Positions 24,501 to 34,680 of a stretch of 64,000 nucleotides of DNA are shown here, in pieces. Position 1 is the first letter of the stretch. Every line of letters starts with the position of its first letter. This stretch comes from Symbiodinium natans (taxonomy: Eukaryota > Sar > Dinophyceae > Suessiales > Symbiodiniaceae), in assembly GCA_905221605.1 (NCBI GenBank), contig CAJNDS010000002.1:707881-771880 (forward strand), given 5' to 3'. A program made the translations under genes and the position numbers. Under the pieces are notes generated by a model. The model was not told where the DNA came from. It was given only the letters and a program-made list of their open reading frames with translations, and searched no databases.

Positions 24501-27500
24501 GGGATCCTTGTAAACAACAAAGCTCCGGCCCCATTGAGGCCCCATCCTAAACCCTAAACCCTAAACCCTAAACCAGAAGACCCTAAGCCCTAAACCCTAA
24601 ACCCCAAACCCCAAAGAGGTGTCCTCCAGCTCATTCGCTTGGACATCCAGGACATCCAGCATCTGCTTCACCTGTCAGAATTCCGCTTAGGGTCTCGGGT
24701 TTAGGATCGAGACGGGCTTCTCCTTGGGTGTTTTCAGAGGTGTACTTGGAGGTTCATGGTACTTGTTAACCAGTTAGAACTGTACTTATAACCCACTTAT
24801 CAGCCCCATAAGTGTCCTAATATGGTTACAAGTACAGGTATCAGTACAGCTATAATTGGTTAAAAAGAACCATGAACCTCCAAGTAGGTTTCAGGCCTAG
24901 GATATAGGGTTTAGGGCTTGGTTTAGGGGTTTAGGGGTTTAGGGGTTTAGGGGTTTAGGGGTTTAGGGGTCTAGGGGTTTAGGGGTTTAGGGGTTTAGGG
25001 GTTTTGGGGGTTTTGGGGTTTCGGGATTTAGGGTTTAGGGCTTAGGGCTTAGGGCTATGGGCTCTGTGGGGCTCACAGGTGTAAGTTTTATGGAATGGGG
25101 GGCGGGGGGGGTAGAGGGTTTAGGATGTCGTGTTCCTGGTTGGTAGAAGTCAAGGGTTTAGGGTTTAGGGTTTAGGGTTTAGGGTTTAGGGTTTAGGGTT
25201 TAGGGTTTAGGGTTTAGGGTTTAGGGTTTAGGGTTTAGGGTTTAGTTTAGGTTAGGTTGACAAAATTGAAGTGAGGTTTCAAGGCACCTTGGAATGCTTG
25301 GCAAGGAGGCTTCGGAAGAAAGGTGATGTGCGAAGACCCTCATTCTACGAGCTCCACGCCCCCCTGCGCCAGCAAATTTCTAGTGTTTCCCGAAATCCAA
25401 AACCCTAACCCCGAAACCGTGCACCCCAAACCCAAACCCCTATACGCTAAACCCTAAACCCTAAACCCTAAACCCTATACCCTAAACCCTGAGCCTGAGA
25501 TCTCGGGCACACCTGGCCTTCTTATTTCGAAGCGCCGAGAAGAACTCGTCGGATGTGAGTTCGCCCGACCCGTCTAGGTCCTCTGGCTTTAGAGTTTCGG
25601 GCGTTTTGGGGGGTTCAGGGTTTCTGGTTTTGGGGAAGGGCTGGTCTCAAGAGTCGACAGACAGACCTTCTGCTTGTAGTGTCTTGGCCGGACCATCTGA
25701 AACGCTACTTCTGCCCACGCCGCCACTCTCCCTCCTCACCCCCTCCACCACCCCACCCCACTACTCACCCCGAAACCTGAGTCATGTTTCTTGAGGCAAC
25801 CATCACCTACATGCTTTCGATAAACACGCTAGCCCCGCCCCCTAATTATAAGCCATACACCCTTAAACCTCTGTAAACCCCAAAAGTGCTATGACACAGG
25901 TAAACCCCATAGACCCTACAAGCCTACACACCCTACAACCCCTACATGAACCCAAAAAGCCCGAAAAGTCCTACAAAGGCCAAACCGAAAGCCTACAAAC
26001 CCTAAAGACTTTCAGCCAAGGCTCAATCTCCAAGAAGATCTCTGCTAAGTTGGCCTGGACAGAGATTTTTCTCAAGCGACGTTCGCCCCTAGATGCTGGT
26101 TCTGTGTAGGGTTCAGGGTCAGGGCTTAGGGCTTAGGGCTTAGGGCTTAGGGCTTAGGGCTTAGGGCTTAGGGCTTAGGGCTTAGGGTTTAGGGTTTAGG
26201 GTTTAGGGTTTAGGGTTTAGGGTTTAGGGTTTAGGGTTAGGGTTTAGGGTTCAGAGTTTAGGGTTTAGGGTTTAGGATTTAGGGTTTAGGGTTTAGCGTT
26301 TTGGGGCAGAATCGGCCCTGAACCCTATCAACCCTCATGACGGCCGCAAACACTCCATCCTACTCCCTACAAAGTTACACCATGGACCCCAAACCTTATA
26401 CCCTAAACCCTAAACCCTAAACCCTAAGCCCTAAACCCTAAACCTCTCCTTACCAAGCCTCGGCTCCAAGGCCGGTACCCCTCAACCAAGCCAAGCTTGC
26501 GCGAAAAGAATCGTCTCAAGCCTGAACACTAACCTAGACCCAAGAGTAATGCAGGAAAATGAAGGGTGCCCTTTTTGGTAGTTAAAGGGCTTCTCTCAGG
26601 GAACCGAACCCGAAATCAAGGGTATAAGGGCCTGCTCTGGGTCCTGGTAGCAAAAACCCTGAACCTTCAGGGTCTAAGGTTTAGGCACAAAATCTGTCTG
26701 AACAGTGCAGCCACCCGACAAACAGCCTGAACCCTAAACCCTAAAAGCTCAACCCGAACCCTAAACATTGCTGGCTCGGAACGTGCGCCTTGAACTCTAA
26801 AACCCTGACGGTGATAGGTCCAGGGCTTAGGGTAAGTAAGAGTTGCGGCACGAACAGATGTGCTTGCATATATACATACATATACATAATGAATGAATGC
26901 ATGCATGCATGAATGAAGGAATGAATGCATGAATGCATGAATGCATGAATGAATGAATGAATGAATGAATGAATGAATGAATGAAATGAATGAATGAATG
27001 AATGAATGAAAAATGTGTACATACATATATACATATATATATGTACATACATACAGTCATACAGTCATACAGACATACAGACGTACATACATACATAAAT
27101 ACATACATACATACATACATTCATACATTCATACATTCATACATAAATACATATATACATATATTAAAACGAGTGGACGTGTATGTATTTCTACATATGT
27201 GTCTGTAAATAGACAGCATACATACAAGAAGCAAATGAAACTGTAGCCTGTGAACCCTCCACCTCCAAACCCTGAACTGCTCCTGCCTCCGCCCCTCCAC
27301 TGCCCCTGAAAGCAAAAAAAACATCGCAAAGCAGTAGGAAGACAGACCCCAAACCCTGAGCCCGAAGCCCTAATTCCCTCTGCCATATGCCCTGTTCCCT
27401 ACGCCTTAAGCTCTGTTCCCTGCGCCCGAAGTCCTAAACTTTCCGAAAGCAAACCATTATAAGGCCAAGGGGCCAGCTCAGCCTTTTTCTCCATCTCCAT

Positions 27501-30500
27501 CCTTGGTTGCGGATTTGAGGGTGTCTTTTGTAGCCATGGGGGGGGTCCCTAAACCCTATACCCTAAACCCTAAACCCTAAACCCTAACCCTAAACCCTAA
27601 ACCCTAAACCCTAAACCCTAAACCCTAAACCCTAGACCTGGGAAGCCAATTCCAAACCCAGAAGCCCACACGTTTGGGCTTTGGTGATTTGGGGTTTAGA
27701 GTTTAGGGTTCAGCGTTAATTGGGGTTGAAGGTTTGGGTTTGCTCGTTTGAATTCGGGGTTTGGGGTTCGTGGTTGGGGTTTAAGTTTGGGGTTTGGGGC
27801 TTGCGTGGCTTCCAAAATCCACACCCTGAAGGGAGGCCTGACTAACCTGAGAGAACTTGTACATGCACGGGCATCGCTTTGACGACCAACCCTGATCCTA
27901 AACCATCCTAAACCCTAAACCCCAAAACCCCTTGTTTAGGCTCCTTGCTCTTTGTGTTGGGGCGGAGGGTGGGTCAAACCCCCTAAACCCTAAACCCTAA
28001 ACCCTAAACCCTAAACCCTAAACCCTAAACCCTAAACCCTAAACCCTAAACCCTAAACCCCTGAAGGAGGGCGGCAGTGAGGCCCTGAGTTGGCTCAGGA
28101 CTCTGGGCGGCTGCATAGGCAGAGCGTCTAAACCTCCGCCCTAAACCCTAAACCCTATGCCCTACAAGGGTTTAGGGTTTAGGGTTTAGGGTTTAGGGTT
28201 TAGGGTTTGGGGTTTGGGGTTTAGGGTTTAGGGTTTACGGTTAAACTTTGCGTGGAAACGAAAGAATCTCCCCCTAGTGCCCGAACCCCTAGTGCCCAAA
28301 CCCCTAAACCTCGAAACGTCAAACACAAAACCTGAAACTCCCGAGCACCCGATTAGTTAGAAATATGCGTCAAAGGTTCTCGAAAAAAATTGGGATTTGG
28401 GTTTTGGGTTCCGGGTTGAAGGATTTGGGCGTGCAGGGTTTCAGTACCTTGCATGACACAAGCCCTAAACCCTTCGAGGGCTTGGCTCGAAGAACAAAAT
28501 CTGCTCCCACAAGCCAAGTGTCTCGCGAGCCTGCGAATTCGCATCAGAGTCTGAAATCGCAAAGGCCGTCTCCACAATGATGGCTGTAATCAGGTTCCAG
28601 AAGACGAAGACACCAATGCCGATGAAAAACACAAAGAAGAGGCAGTAGTAGAACACGCCATCAACAATCTCGTGAGTCTCCGGGTTGTGAACACCAATGA
28701 CCCACCGCGCAATATCGTCGGCCCAGGTGTCCAGCGTCAGCAGCTGTATCATTGTGTACCTGGCAACTCTGGGAACCATGCGCCCCTAAACCCTAAACCC
28801 TAAACCCTAAACCCTAAACCCTAAACCCTAAACCCTAAACCCTAAACCCTAAACCCCAAACCCCAAACCCTAAACCCTAAACCAGAAGGAACCGGCCTCA
28901 TTGAATCCGGAAGCCTGACTCTTGAGAACCAAACGACGACATGATCCATGATGCGGTTCTGGGCTCAGAGATGAGGACTTTGGCGTTACATCGGTAAGGC
29001 TACGGCTTCGGGCTCGCTGGTGCCATCTCTTGGGATGTGCCCCCTGATGCCAACAGTCCTTAAAGAGGGGAATATAGTAACCCCCTTCAATACTACCCGC
29101 TAGGTTCCCTCCTTAAGTGACCTTAATCGGGGGGTGGGGCAGGGAAGTATCGAGGGCGGTAGTAGGGGAACCCATAATCATTGGGGCTTAGGGTTTAGGG
29201 TTTAGGGTTTAGGGTTTAGGGTTTAGGGTTTAGCCCTCCCGGAGGCACATGGACTTCAGCAGATCTCCGAAGTAGTCTTGCACCCGGGGAGTGTCCTCGG
29301 CTGTTGTCAGGCTTAACTCACCCTCCAAAGCAATAGACGCATGTAACACCCTGTTACGCCCTAAACCCTAAACCCTAAACCCTAAACCCTAAACCCTAAA
29401 CCCTAAACCCTAAACCCTAAACCCTAAACCCCACACATCACGCTCACACGGCGAGCCCCGAAGACCGAGCCCTAAACGACTTCCTGCTGAAGTCTGAGCC
29501 TTCACATCCTTCACCTCAAACGCTTTTGAATTGCAGAACTTATTCTTCCAAGACCCTAAAGCTTAAACCTTAACCCCTAAACCCTAAACCCTAAGCCCTA
29601 GACCCTTCACAACGCAAAGCTCCGAAAGCTCAAAAACAACTCAACACGAAAATTGCGAACCCAGCAAATGCTGCAACATTCTGGGTGTGAATGGTTTAGG
29701 GTTGAGGGTTGAGGGTTGATGTAAGCTGAAAGTTGTCCTAGAATCCCCCGCCCCCCCACTCCCCCCACGCCCCAACCCACCCACCCTCCTCCCCGACCCC
29801 AAATACCACTTCACAAGCAAGGGTCCATTTCAGGCGCGGGGTGGGGGGGGGGGGGGGGGTGGGGGGCACCCTGAACCCAAACCGTAAAACGCTTTCACCC
29901 GCAGCCGCAACTTGAAGACAACAAAACATGAGCCCTTCAAGCCGAAGTCCGCAACAGCCTTGCCGGCGCACATGGCATCATGACACAAAGCCTACACCCC
30001 TGAACCCCTAAGCTTCAAGGTATAACCCTAAACCCTAAACCCCTGAACCCCTAAGTTTCTCAAGGTATAGAGTTTAGGGTTTCAAAGCATTCCCAAAGCC
30101 TTGCACCTAGACTTTTGGGAGCCCTAAGCCCTGCACCAACAAACAACATAATAACGATAAACTCAGTACAATACAAGAATACAATATATATATATATATA
30201 TATATATTACATATACTTAATGTATTATGTATATTATAATACTAAATAAAGAAACATGTATATATTATATGCCCACTAAACCCTAAACCCTAGCCCGAAA
30301 CCCCAGAGCCTATAAATCCTGAAACCTTACAAACCCTAGACCCTGCAAACACTACAAACCCTGAAGCCGTACAAACCCTGCAAACCTTAAAACCCTATCA
30401 ACCCTACATACCCTGAAGCCTATATACACCCCAAAAACTCTCAACCATGTAAAACCTAAACCCTTAAGAAAAAAAAGAACACCCACACACAAATAAAACA

Positions 30501-33500
30501 AAATCATAAAAACACAAATAGAAAAAACCCTCAATGCGTTCCAGCAGCCTGGAGTCTCGTGTCTTTGCCGATCAGCTCCGTTGCACCAGGCCACCCAGTA
30601 GACCACAATCCTCTGCTGGACTCAGGGTTTAAGGTTTCGGGTTTCGGGTTTCGGGTTCAGGGCTAGCGTTTTAAGGTTCAGGGTCTTTGGTTTAGGGGCT
30701 CGGGGCGTAGGGGCTCAGGGCTTGGCTTAGGGGTTCGGGTTGGGGTTAGGGCTTATGGCTTAGGACTTAGGGGTTCGGGTTAGGGGATCGGGTTTCGGGG
30801 CTTAGGGCTTAATTCGGGGTGAGTCGGGGTTCGGGTTTAGACGTTCGGGTTTAGAGCTAAGGGGCTTAAGGGTTAGGGTAAGGGGTTTGTGTCGGGGGTT
30901 CGGGTTTACGGGTTAGGGAAGGGCTTGGGGGTTGGGGTTAGGTTATGGGGTTATGTTTAGAGTTCTGGCTTTGTGCCTATTGCAGCAAAAACCAAACCCT
31001 GAAGCCTGTAATTAACCCTAAACTGCTCCAAATCCTACCTGGAGTGTTCTTGCACCTTCAAAAAAAACAAATCTATCCAATGGCGAATCATGGCAGGTTT
31101 GCCGAGTCTTGATGAGATTGTGAGGAGTGTCATAGGGCCATAAAAATGGTCATAAGTCTATAAACCCCCAATAGCCTGAACCCTGGTGCCCCGAGGCCCA
31201 CACCTCCGAATAATAAACGTACCCTGCACTTCTAACGGCTACCCCCCGCCTAAACCCTGCACTCTCAACCGCCCTAAAGCCTAAACCCTAAACCCCAAAC
31301 CACTCTAAGCCCTGCACCTACACCCTCCTGAATCGTGATCCCTGAAGCCTGAACACTGAACCCCTTGGGGCCCCTGAGTCCTGACCCCCTGGAGCCCCTA
31401 AACCCCTCAACCATGAGCCCTAAACCCTAATTGAACCCTAAACCCTAAACCCTAAACCCCAGAGAACCCTAAACCCTAAACCCTAAACCCTAAACCGCCT
31501 GGAGCCCCTAAGCCCCTAAAGCCCCTGATCCGTCAATGGCCCTCCTGGAGCTCCGGGTTTAGGGTTTAGGGTTTAGGGTTTAGGGTTTAGGGTTTAGGGT
31601 TTAGGGTTTAGGGGGTTTAGGGGGGTTTAGGGGGTTTAGGGTTTATGAGGGTTTAAGGTTAGGGGTTAGGGCTTAGGGTTCAGGGTCCTAAGCCCCCTAA
31701 GCACTGCTCAGCCCAAGCGAGGGTCGTGGCGATCAACAGGGTCCAGGCTAATGGCCGGAAGGAGGTCGTGAGGCCGTGGATCAAGATCCAGAGCTCCTGT
31801 GGTGTAGGGTTTAGGGTTTAGGGTTTAGGGTTTATAGGGTTTGGTATAGGATTTAGGGTTTAGGGCTAAGGGTCTAGGAGTTTTCGGAGTTGCGGAGTTT
31901 CGGGGTTTAGGGTTTTTTTTTTTTTTTTTTGGGGGGGGGGGGGGGGGGGTTGGGTTTGGGGAGTTTTGGGGCTTGTGGTTGAGTGTTATTCTTGAACTAT
32001 GTCGGTGCTCCGACTTCGCGTCCCCTTTCGTAACCCCTGCATATGCTAGTCCCGGACAGCACAGCTTTTCGCAAGCAAGCCATTTCGAGTAGTTGAGCCT
32101 AGTTGCTGAGTACCCTCGGCCAAAACAGGTTAACATGTCAATGCTGGTAGGAATATACATATATATATATGTATACTCCAAAAGGTTCAAGGTTCCCAGG
32201 AATTATCTACCCCAAAACGCTAAAGGTTGCCTACTCAACTATACAGAGTGAGGCGATCTGCTTAAGGTGACTACTTGGCGGCTCATGGTACTTACTAACC
32301 AAATATAACTGTACATATAACCCACTCATAGGCCCCATACGTGCCCCAACATGGTAAGTACAGTCATAAGTACAGTTTTAATATAACCCTAAACCCCAAA
32401 CCCTGTAAACCCTAAACAGTCACAATCGGTTTACAAGTACCATGAACCGAGTTGTGAGGAAGTTGATCAAGCCAGTAGTGTGCCAAAGGCAAGGTGGCCC
32501 ACTAAACCCTAAACCCTAAACCGTATAACCCGAAACCCTGAACCCTAAACCCCAAACCCCATAAACCCCACTCCTCCCAATAAGATACTGACATGTGCAA
32601 GCTGGGCGCCTTGAATGCGGGGCGCAGGCGCACCGCGCGCGCCAGGCGGGCCAGGCGCAAGGCGCGGAGGACGGTGAAGATCTGAGGAGTTTAGGCTCGA
32701 GGGTGTATAATTTAGGGTCTGAAAACCCTCTGGAGCATCCTTAAAGCTGTGATGATACCCTAGAAGCCCAATAACTAACCCTAAACCCTAATCCCTAAGC
32801 CCTAAACCCTAAGCCCAACAGCGACAGCATTTTTTCCAAACCTTCCCTCAAGTGCAGGCTGGCGACGCGGATGAAGCCTGCCTGGATACCCAGCGGGCTG
32901 AGGACCCACTTGGGAATGACACCTTGCTACAGTATAGTTTGAGGTTTAGGGTTTAGGGTTTGGGGTTTCGGGTTCCACTACTTGCTTAAGAACCCCGAAA
33001 ATATATTCCCCTTATGAGAAAATATATTCCCCTTTTGAGGGGGTTCTTAAGCAAATAGGAGGGTTAAGGGTCGAAGGCTTAGGTTTCAGGGTTTGGGGTT
33101 TAAAGGCTTTAAGGCTTATAGGCCGTGGGCGCCAGGGGTTTAGGGTGCGTGGGGCTTCTGGTCAACACTAGTGGCCACTCTGCTGCACACATTCAGACTC
33201 CCGACCCCCCCCCCCCCCCCAATTACTTAGGGAACAGCCTTTGACTAGGCTGGCCCCTTAGAGCCCTCTAAGCAAACATTCCTAAGCATGATCCTCTTAA
33301 CCCCAATGAAGAAAACAGAACATCTCCCAAGGGCCGCCTAGTTAAGAATTGAAGCAGAAGCCCAGAAAGCCTCACAAGCCCCAAAAGCCCCCAAACCCCT
33401 AAGAAAGCCCAAAAAGCCCTAGCAGCCCCCAGTAAACAGCCCCGTAACGCCCTAAAACCGCCCCTAAAAATGCCTAAAAGCTCTAAAGAAGCCCGAACAA

Positions 33501-34680
33501 GCCACAGAAGCCCTGATTAACAAAAAGCCCTAGCAGAAAACCCTACAAAAAGCCCTGCTAAACAAGCCCGAACTAAACTTGAACCCTCGACGGTTAGGGA
33601 GCCTTAGGGAGTAGTGAGGGAGTTTTAGGGAACCGTGGGTTACTTGCCCCCATTCTAAACCCTAAACCCTAAACCCTAAACCCTAAACCCTAAACCCTAA
33701 ACCCTAAACCCTAAACCCTAAACCCTAAACCCTAAACCCTAAACCCTAAACCCTAAACCTCCCTTAAGAACCCTATAAGTATGATCCCAAGGCTCCGAAG
33801 ATGAACACCATCACGGTGTCCTTGGCAGGGCAGGGGACTTAAGGTTTAGGGGACTTAGGATGTAGGCGAGTTTAGGGTTTAGGGTTTAGGGTTTAGGGTT
33901 GAGGGTTGAGGGTTGAGGGTTTAGGGGACTTAGGGTTTAGGGTTTAGGGCGACTTCGGAGGTCGCAACCGCAGGCGAAAAGGGTGCTTGAGCGTATGAAA
34001 CAAAAAAGTGTTGGGTTGTTTGCAAGGGCTTTCAAGGGTTATTAAAAAGGCTGTTGAACGGCTGTTTTAGGGCTTCAAACAGGTGTAGGATTTTTAAAGG
34101 GTTTGAGACAGTTTTCAGAAGGGCTGTTTAAACGGTTTAAAAAAGGTTGTTGCAAGGGGTTTAAGAAGGGTTTTAAATGGATATTACGGGAGGTCATGAA
34201 AGGGTTGTAAAGGGTTCATAGCCAAAGGGTTAAAAGGGGTTCCACAGGGTGTGAAGGAAAAAACACGCCCTAAACCTTAAACCCTACACCCTAAACCCCA
34301 AACCCTAAACCCTAAACCCCAAGATTTTGTGAGTTGTTGGAGTCGATGGGATACAGCACCTGTTTGAGCAGTCTGTCCGCGGTTCTCAATGGTCCTGCCT
34401 CTAGTAGCTTTCAGGCCGCACTACTGAGCAATAACAATTCTATACCCATATAATTCCCATACTATATCTTCCCTACTTAACTGATACCCAAGAACTCTCC
34501 GCAATGCTCACGAAATACCTGCTCCCAGCGCAGCCCTTTTCATTCCCACAGTGCACGCCGAGCTTCGGCCATGTTGGAGAACTCAAAGACCCAGACCCAG
34601 CCAAACGCCATTACCCGCAAGCTCCACTCGCACAGGAAGAGGCCCACAAAGATATGCTCGGCAATGTCGAAGAAGACATC
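21450..34680 (-). CDS. Voltage-gated cation channel with EF-hands (multi-exon gene span)
   Basis: Six-transmembrane, single-domain voltage-gated cation channel of the plasma or an internal membrane, expected to conduct Na+ and/or Ca2+. I assembled it from short minus-strand exons lying in the correct order for the family: S2, S3, arginine-rich S4, S4-S5 linker/S5, pore helix with filter TLDTW, S6, EF-hand 1, a split degenerate EF-hand 2, then a helical tail. Many joins are exact and phase-consistent: 32610/31796, 29249/28759, 24624/23827, 23780/22807, 22760/22407, 22325/21903, 21802/21506. S1 was not identified, and the last part of S5 is uncertain. Introns hold telomere-like arrays and TIR elements. 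Intron 5' ends are GT, GC or GA. One voltage-sensor/pore unit is seen, so the channel is probably homotetrameric, but further domains outside the recognised exons are not excluded. Calcium feedback through the EF-hands is inferred from family knowledge. Confidence 0.85.
21802..21903 (-). CDS. Channel C-terminal exon
   Basis: This 102-nt exon contains SITFLESECARIADD and GLFHEMYHRPGTYW. Acceptor CTGTCAG|T and donor TACTG|GTTTGC are phase-consistent with the exons on both sides. I recognise no domain. The intron 3' to it contains telomere-like repeats. Confidence 0.75.
22325..22407 (-). CDS. Channel exon: C-terminal helix
   Basis: It begins DLADTVKRLRHATRSAGELL, joining as AKAKDLAD in phase, as expected after the second EF-hand. 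It ends inside a codon at CACAG|GC. A coiled-coil-like helix is likely. Confidence 0.8.
22760..22807 (-). CDS. Channel exon: EF-hand 2, second half (48 nt)
   Basis: Sixteen codons, EFTTGIRRMRGQAKAK, completing the loop as TIKEF and continuing with the RMRG.AK basic helix typical of this channel family. Acceptor GGGCAG|GAA; donor GC (GCGAAG|GCGACT). Confidence 0.88.
22887..22988. mobile_element. TIR element, family E
   Basis: ATATTTGCTTAAGAACCTCT left, GGGGGCTCTTAAGCAAATAG right; lies in the intron 5' of exon 22760-22807. Confidence 0.62.
23290..23397. mobile_element. TIR element, family A
   Basis: GGGAGTAACCTAGGAATGAA at the left, CCTACTCTGGGTCCTAG at the right. Lies in the intron between exons 23780 and 22807 of the channel gene. 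Confidence 0.6.
23594..23703. mobile_element. TIR element (CCAGAGACACCAATAC ends)
   Basis: CCCAGAGACACCAATACCCC left and CGGGTATTGGAGTCTCTGGG right; AT-rich middle. Single copy seen. Confidence 0.6.
23780..23827 (-). CDS. Channel exon: EF-hand 2, first half (48 nt)
   Basis: Sixteen codons, EVWYVLDDGDDLLTIK. This is a degenerate EF loop (D-D-G-D-D-L-L-T-I-K-E) whose final glutamate is the first codon of the next exon. The acceptor is AAGAG|GAA and the donor GA (ATCAAG|GAGCCG). Confidence 0.88.
23833..23976. repeat. TTTAGGG array in channel intron
   Basis: About 20 units with three GTGTAGG variants; starts within 6 bases upstream of exon 23780-23827's acceptor region. Confidence 0.9.
24624..24671 (-). 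CDS. Channel exon: inter-EF helix (48 nt)
   Basis: Exactly 16 codons, VKQMLDVLDVQANELE, between acceptor CTGACAG|GTG and a GA donor (CTGGAG|GACACC). In related channels this helix precedes the second EF-hand. The next exon continues EVWYVLDDGD in phase. Confidence 0.85.
24745..24887. mobile_element. TIR element, family B
   Basis: Inverted ends TACTTGGAGGTTCATGGTAC and its reverse complement, lying in the intron between EF-hand exons 1 and 2. Inner sequence AT-rich with repeats of AAGTACAG. No ORF. Confidence 0.7.
25155..25257. repeat. TTTAGGG array in channel intron
   Basis: About 13 units between the two EF-hand exon groups. Confidence 0.9.
25518..25580 (-). CDS. Channel exon: EF-hand 1
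   Basis: It reads DLDGSGELTSDEFFSALRNK, a canonical 12-residue EF-hand loop with D1, D3, S5, E7 (backbone), T9 and E12, followed by the F helix. With a GC donor at AAG|GCCAGG the phase matches the next exon, which begins VKQML. A GT donor 4 nt further would break the frame. Confidence 0.88.
26106..26300. repeat. TTAGGGC variant array changing to TTTAGGG
   Basis: About 10 units of CTTAGGG followed by about 10 units of TTTAGGG with a few mutations, a sharp change of unit type. Confidence 0.85.
26534..26650. mobile_element. TIR element, family A
   Basis: Starts CTAGACCCAAGAGTAA and ends CTCTGGGTCCTGGTAG, imperfect inverses. Internal AAGGGTGCCCTTT and AGGGAACC are shared with copies at 23290-23397, 59695-59916 and 63091-63201. 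Confidence 0.65.
26888..27165. repeat. ATGA / ATGC and ACAT tetranucleotide satellite
   Basis: (GAAT/GCAT)n followed by (ACAT)n and TACA units. The 60-119 aa ORFs over it are repeat translation. Confidence 0.9.
27478..27510 (-). CDS. Possible channel exon: charged linker to EF-hand
   Basis: One frame reads MEMEKKAEL, like the charged linker between S6 and the first EF-hand in related channels. Boundaries are uncertain and another frame stops, so this is tentative. Confidence 0.35.
   Translation of the reverse strand, partial: ATKDGDGEKG
27983..28062. repeat. CCCTAAA array
   Basis: About 11 units in the channel gene. Confidence 0.9.
28531..28759 (-). CDS. Channel exon: selectivity filter and S6
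   Basis: This 229-nt exon contains the pore YTMIQLLTLDTWADDIA and, after an extracellular loop, S6 with GIGVFVFWNLITAIIVE. The filter TLDTW has an aspartate at the position that sets ion preference in single-domain channels; Na+ or Ca2+ conduction is an inference. The acceptor is GCCAG|GTAC and the likely donor GC (TTCGCAG|GCTCGC). A CCCTAAA array lies immediately upstream of the acceptor, in the intron. Confidence 0.92.
28784..28882. repeat. CCCTAAA array next to pore exon
   Basis: About 13 units; on the sense strand they are TTTAGGG and end within 30 bases of the pore-exon acceptor. Confidence 0.9.
29249..29295 (-). CDS. Channel exon: pore helix start
   Basis: After CCGAG|GAC it reads DTPRVQDYFGDLLKSM, ending inside the codon AT|G at a GT donor (GTGCCT). 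Joined to the next exon it gives FGDLLKSMYTMIQLLTLDTW, matching the pore consensus FG....SM..L.Q..TLD.W, so the join is well supported. Confidence 0.88.
30545..30606 (-). CDS. Possible channel exon: end of S5/turret
   Basis: The island lies between the S5 and pore exons. One frame gives IVVYWVAWCNGADRQ; a neighbouring frame gives TELIGKDTRLQ, resembling the S5-turret motif TELIGK of related channels. The two frames do not join without a splice or a frameshift. This may be a real exon with a sequencing indel or an unrecognised splice. Confidence 0.35.
31700..31796 (-). CDS. Channel exon: S4-S5 linker and S5
   Basis: The minus strand reads ELWILIHGLTTSFRPLAW then TLLIATTLAWAE, a typical linker (LW.L..GL..S...L.W) and S5 start. 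The acceptor is CACCACAG|GAG, preceded by a CCCTAAA tract that serves as the pyrimidine-rich region. A GT donor follows GAGCA at about 31710, but the 3' end is not certain. Confidence 0.85.
31914..31949. repeat. Poly-T followed by poly-G
   Basis: T-run then G-run of about 18 each. The same T-then-G junction recurs at 9017-9040, 18897-18917 and 58052-58097. Confidence 0.8.
32267..32452. mobile_element. TIR element, family B, with telomere-like insert
   Basis: TACTTGGCGGCTCATGGTAC start and GTACCATGAACCGAGTTG end. Near 32384-32420 a run of CCCTAAA-like units interrupts the internal sequence seen in the other copies. Confidence 0.55.
32610..32681 (-). CDS. Channel exon: S4 voltage sensor
   Basis: A 72-nt exon reads FTVLRALRLARLARAVRL, with arginines every third residue, the diagnostic S4 voltage-sensor pattern. 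The acceptor is CTCCTCAG|ATC. The donor is a GC site (TTCAAG|GCGCCC). Joining in phase to the S5 exon gives RPAFK followed by ELWIL, the usual S4-S5 linker. Confidence 0.9.
32847..32922 (-). CDS. Channel exon: S3-S4 region
   Basis: After GCAAG|GT the minus strand reads VIPKWVLSPLGIQAGFIRVA and on to SLHLR. This is an open, hydrophobic/basic stretch in the right place between S3 and S4. The phase to the preceding S3 exon is unresolved; the phase to S4 works if the exon ends at LHLR. Confidence 0.55.
32976..33060. mobile_element. TIR element, family E (short)
   Basis: ACTACTTGCTTAAGAACCCC left, GGGGGTTCTTAAGCAAATAG right; 85 bp, nearly all inverted repeat. Confidence 0.65.
33655..33760. repeat. 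CCCTAAA array
   Basis: About 15 units next to the S3 exon. Confidence 0.9.
33783..33820 (-). CDS. Channel exon: S3 segment
   Basis: A short exon after a CCAAG|GAC acceptor reads DTVMVFIFGALGSY. It has the S3 signature of an aspartate at the helix start followed by V/F/I-rich residues. It lies between the S2 and S4 exons as expected. The 3' boundary is not resolved. Confidence 0.65.
34561..34680 (-). CDS. Channel exon: S2 segment
   Basis: The minus-strand reading gives DVFFDIAEHIFVGLFLCEWS followed by LRVMAFGWVWVFEFSNMAEA. This matches the S2 pattern of voltage-gated channels (hydrophobic helix, conserved acidic E in FLCEWSLR, then W..F...N entering S3). An AG|G acceptor lies just upstream (AACGAG|GAT). 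The 3' end is approximate because the donor is not clear. The plus-strand open frames over the same bases are shadows. Confidence 0.8.

Noticed and set aside
25258-25384. Exon-like plus-strand island (DKIEVRFQGTLECL)
   Set aside because: Lies in a channel intron on the opposite strand; 42 open codons can occur by chance.
26827-27246. ORFs of 67-119 aa rich in I, H, Y and M
   Set aside because: Tetranucleotide satellite translation.
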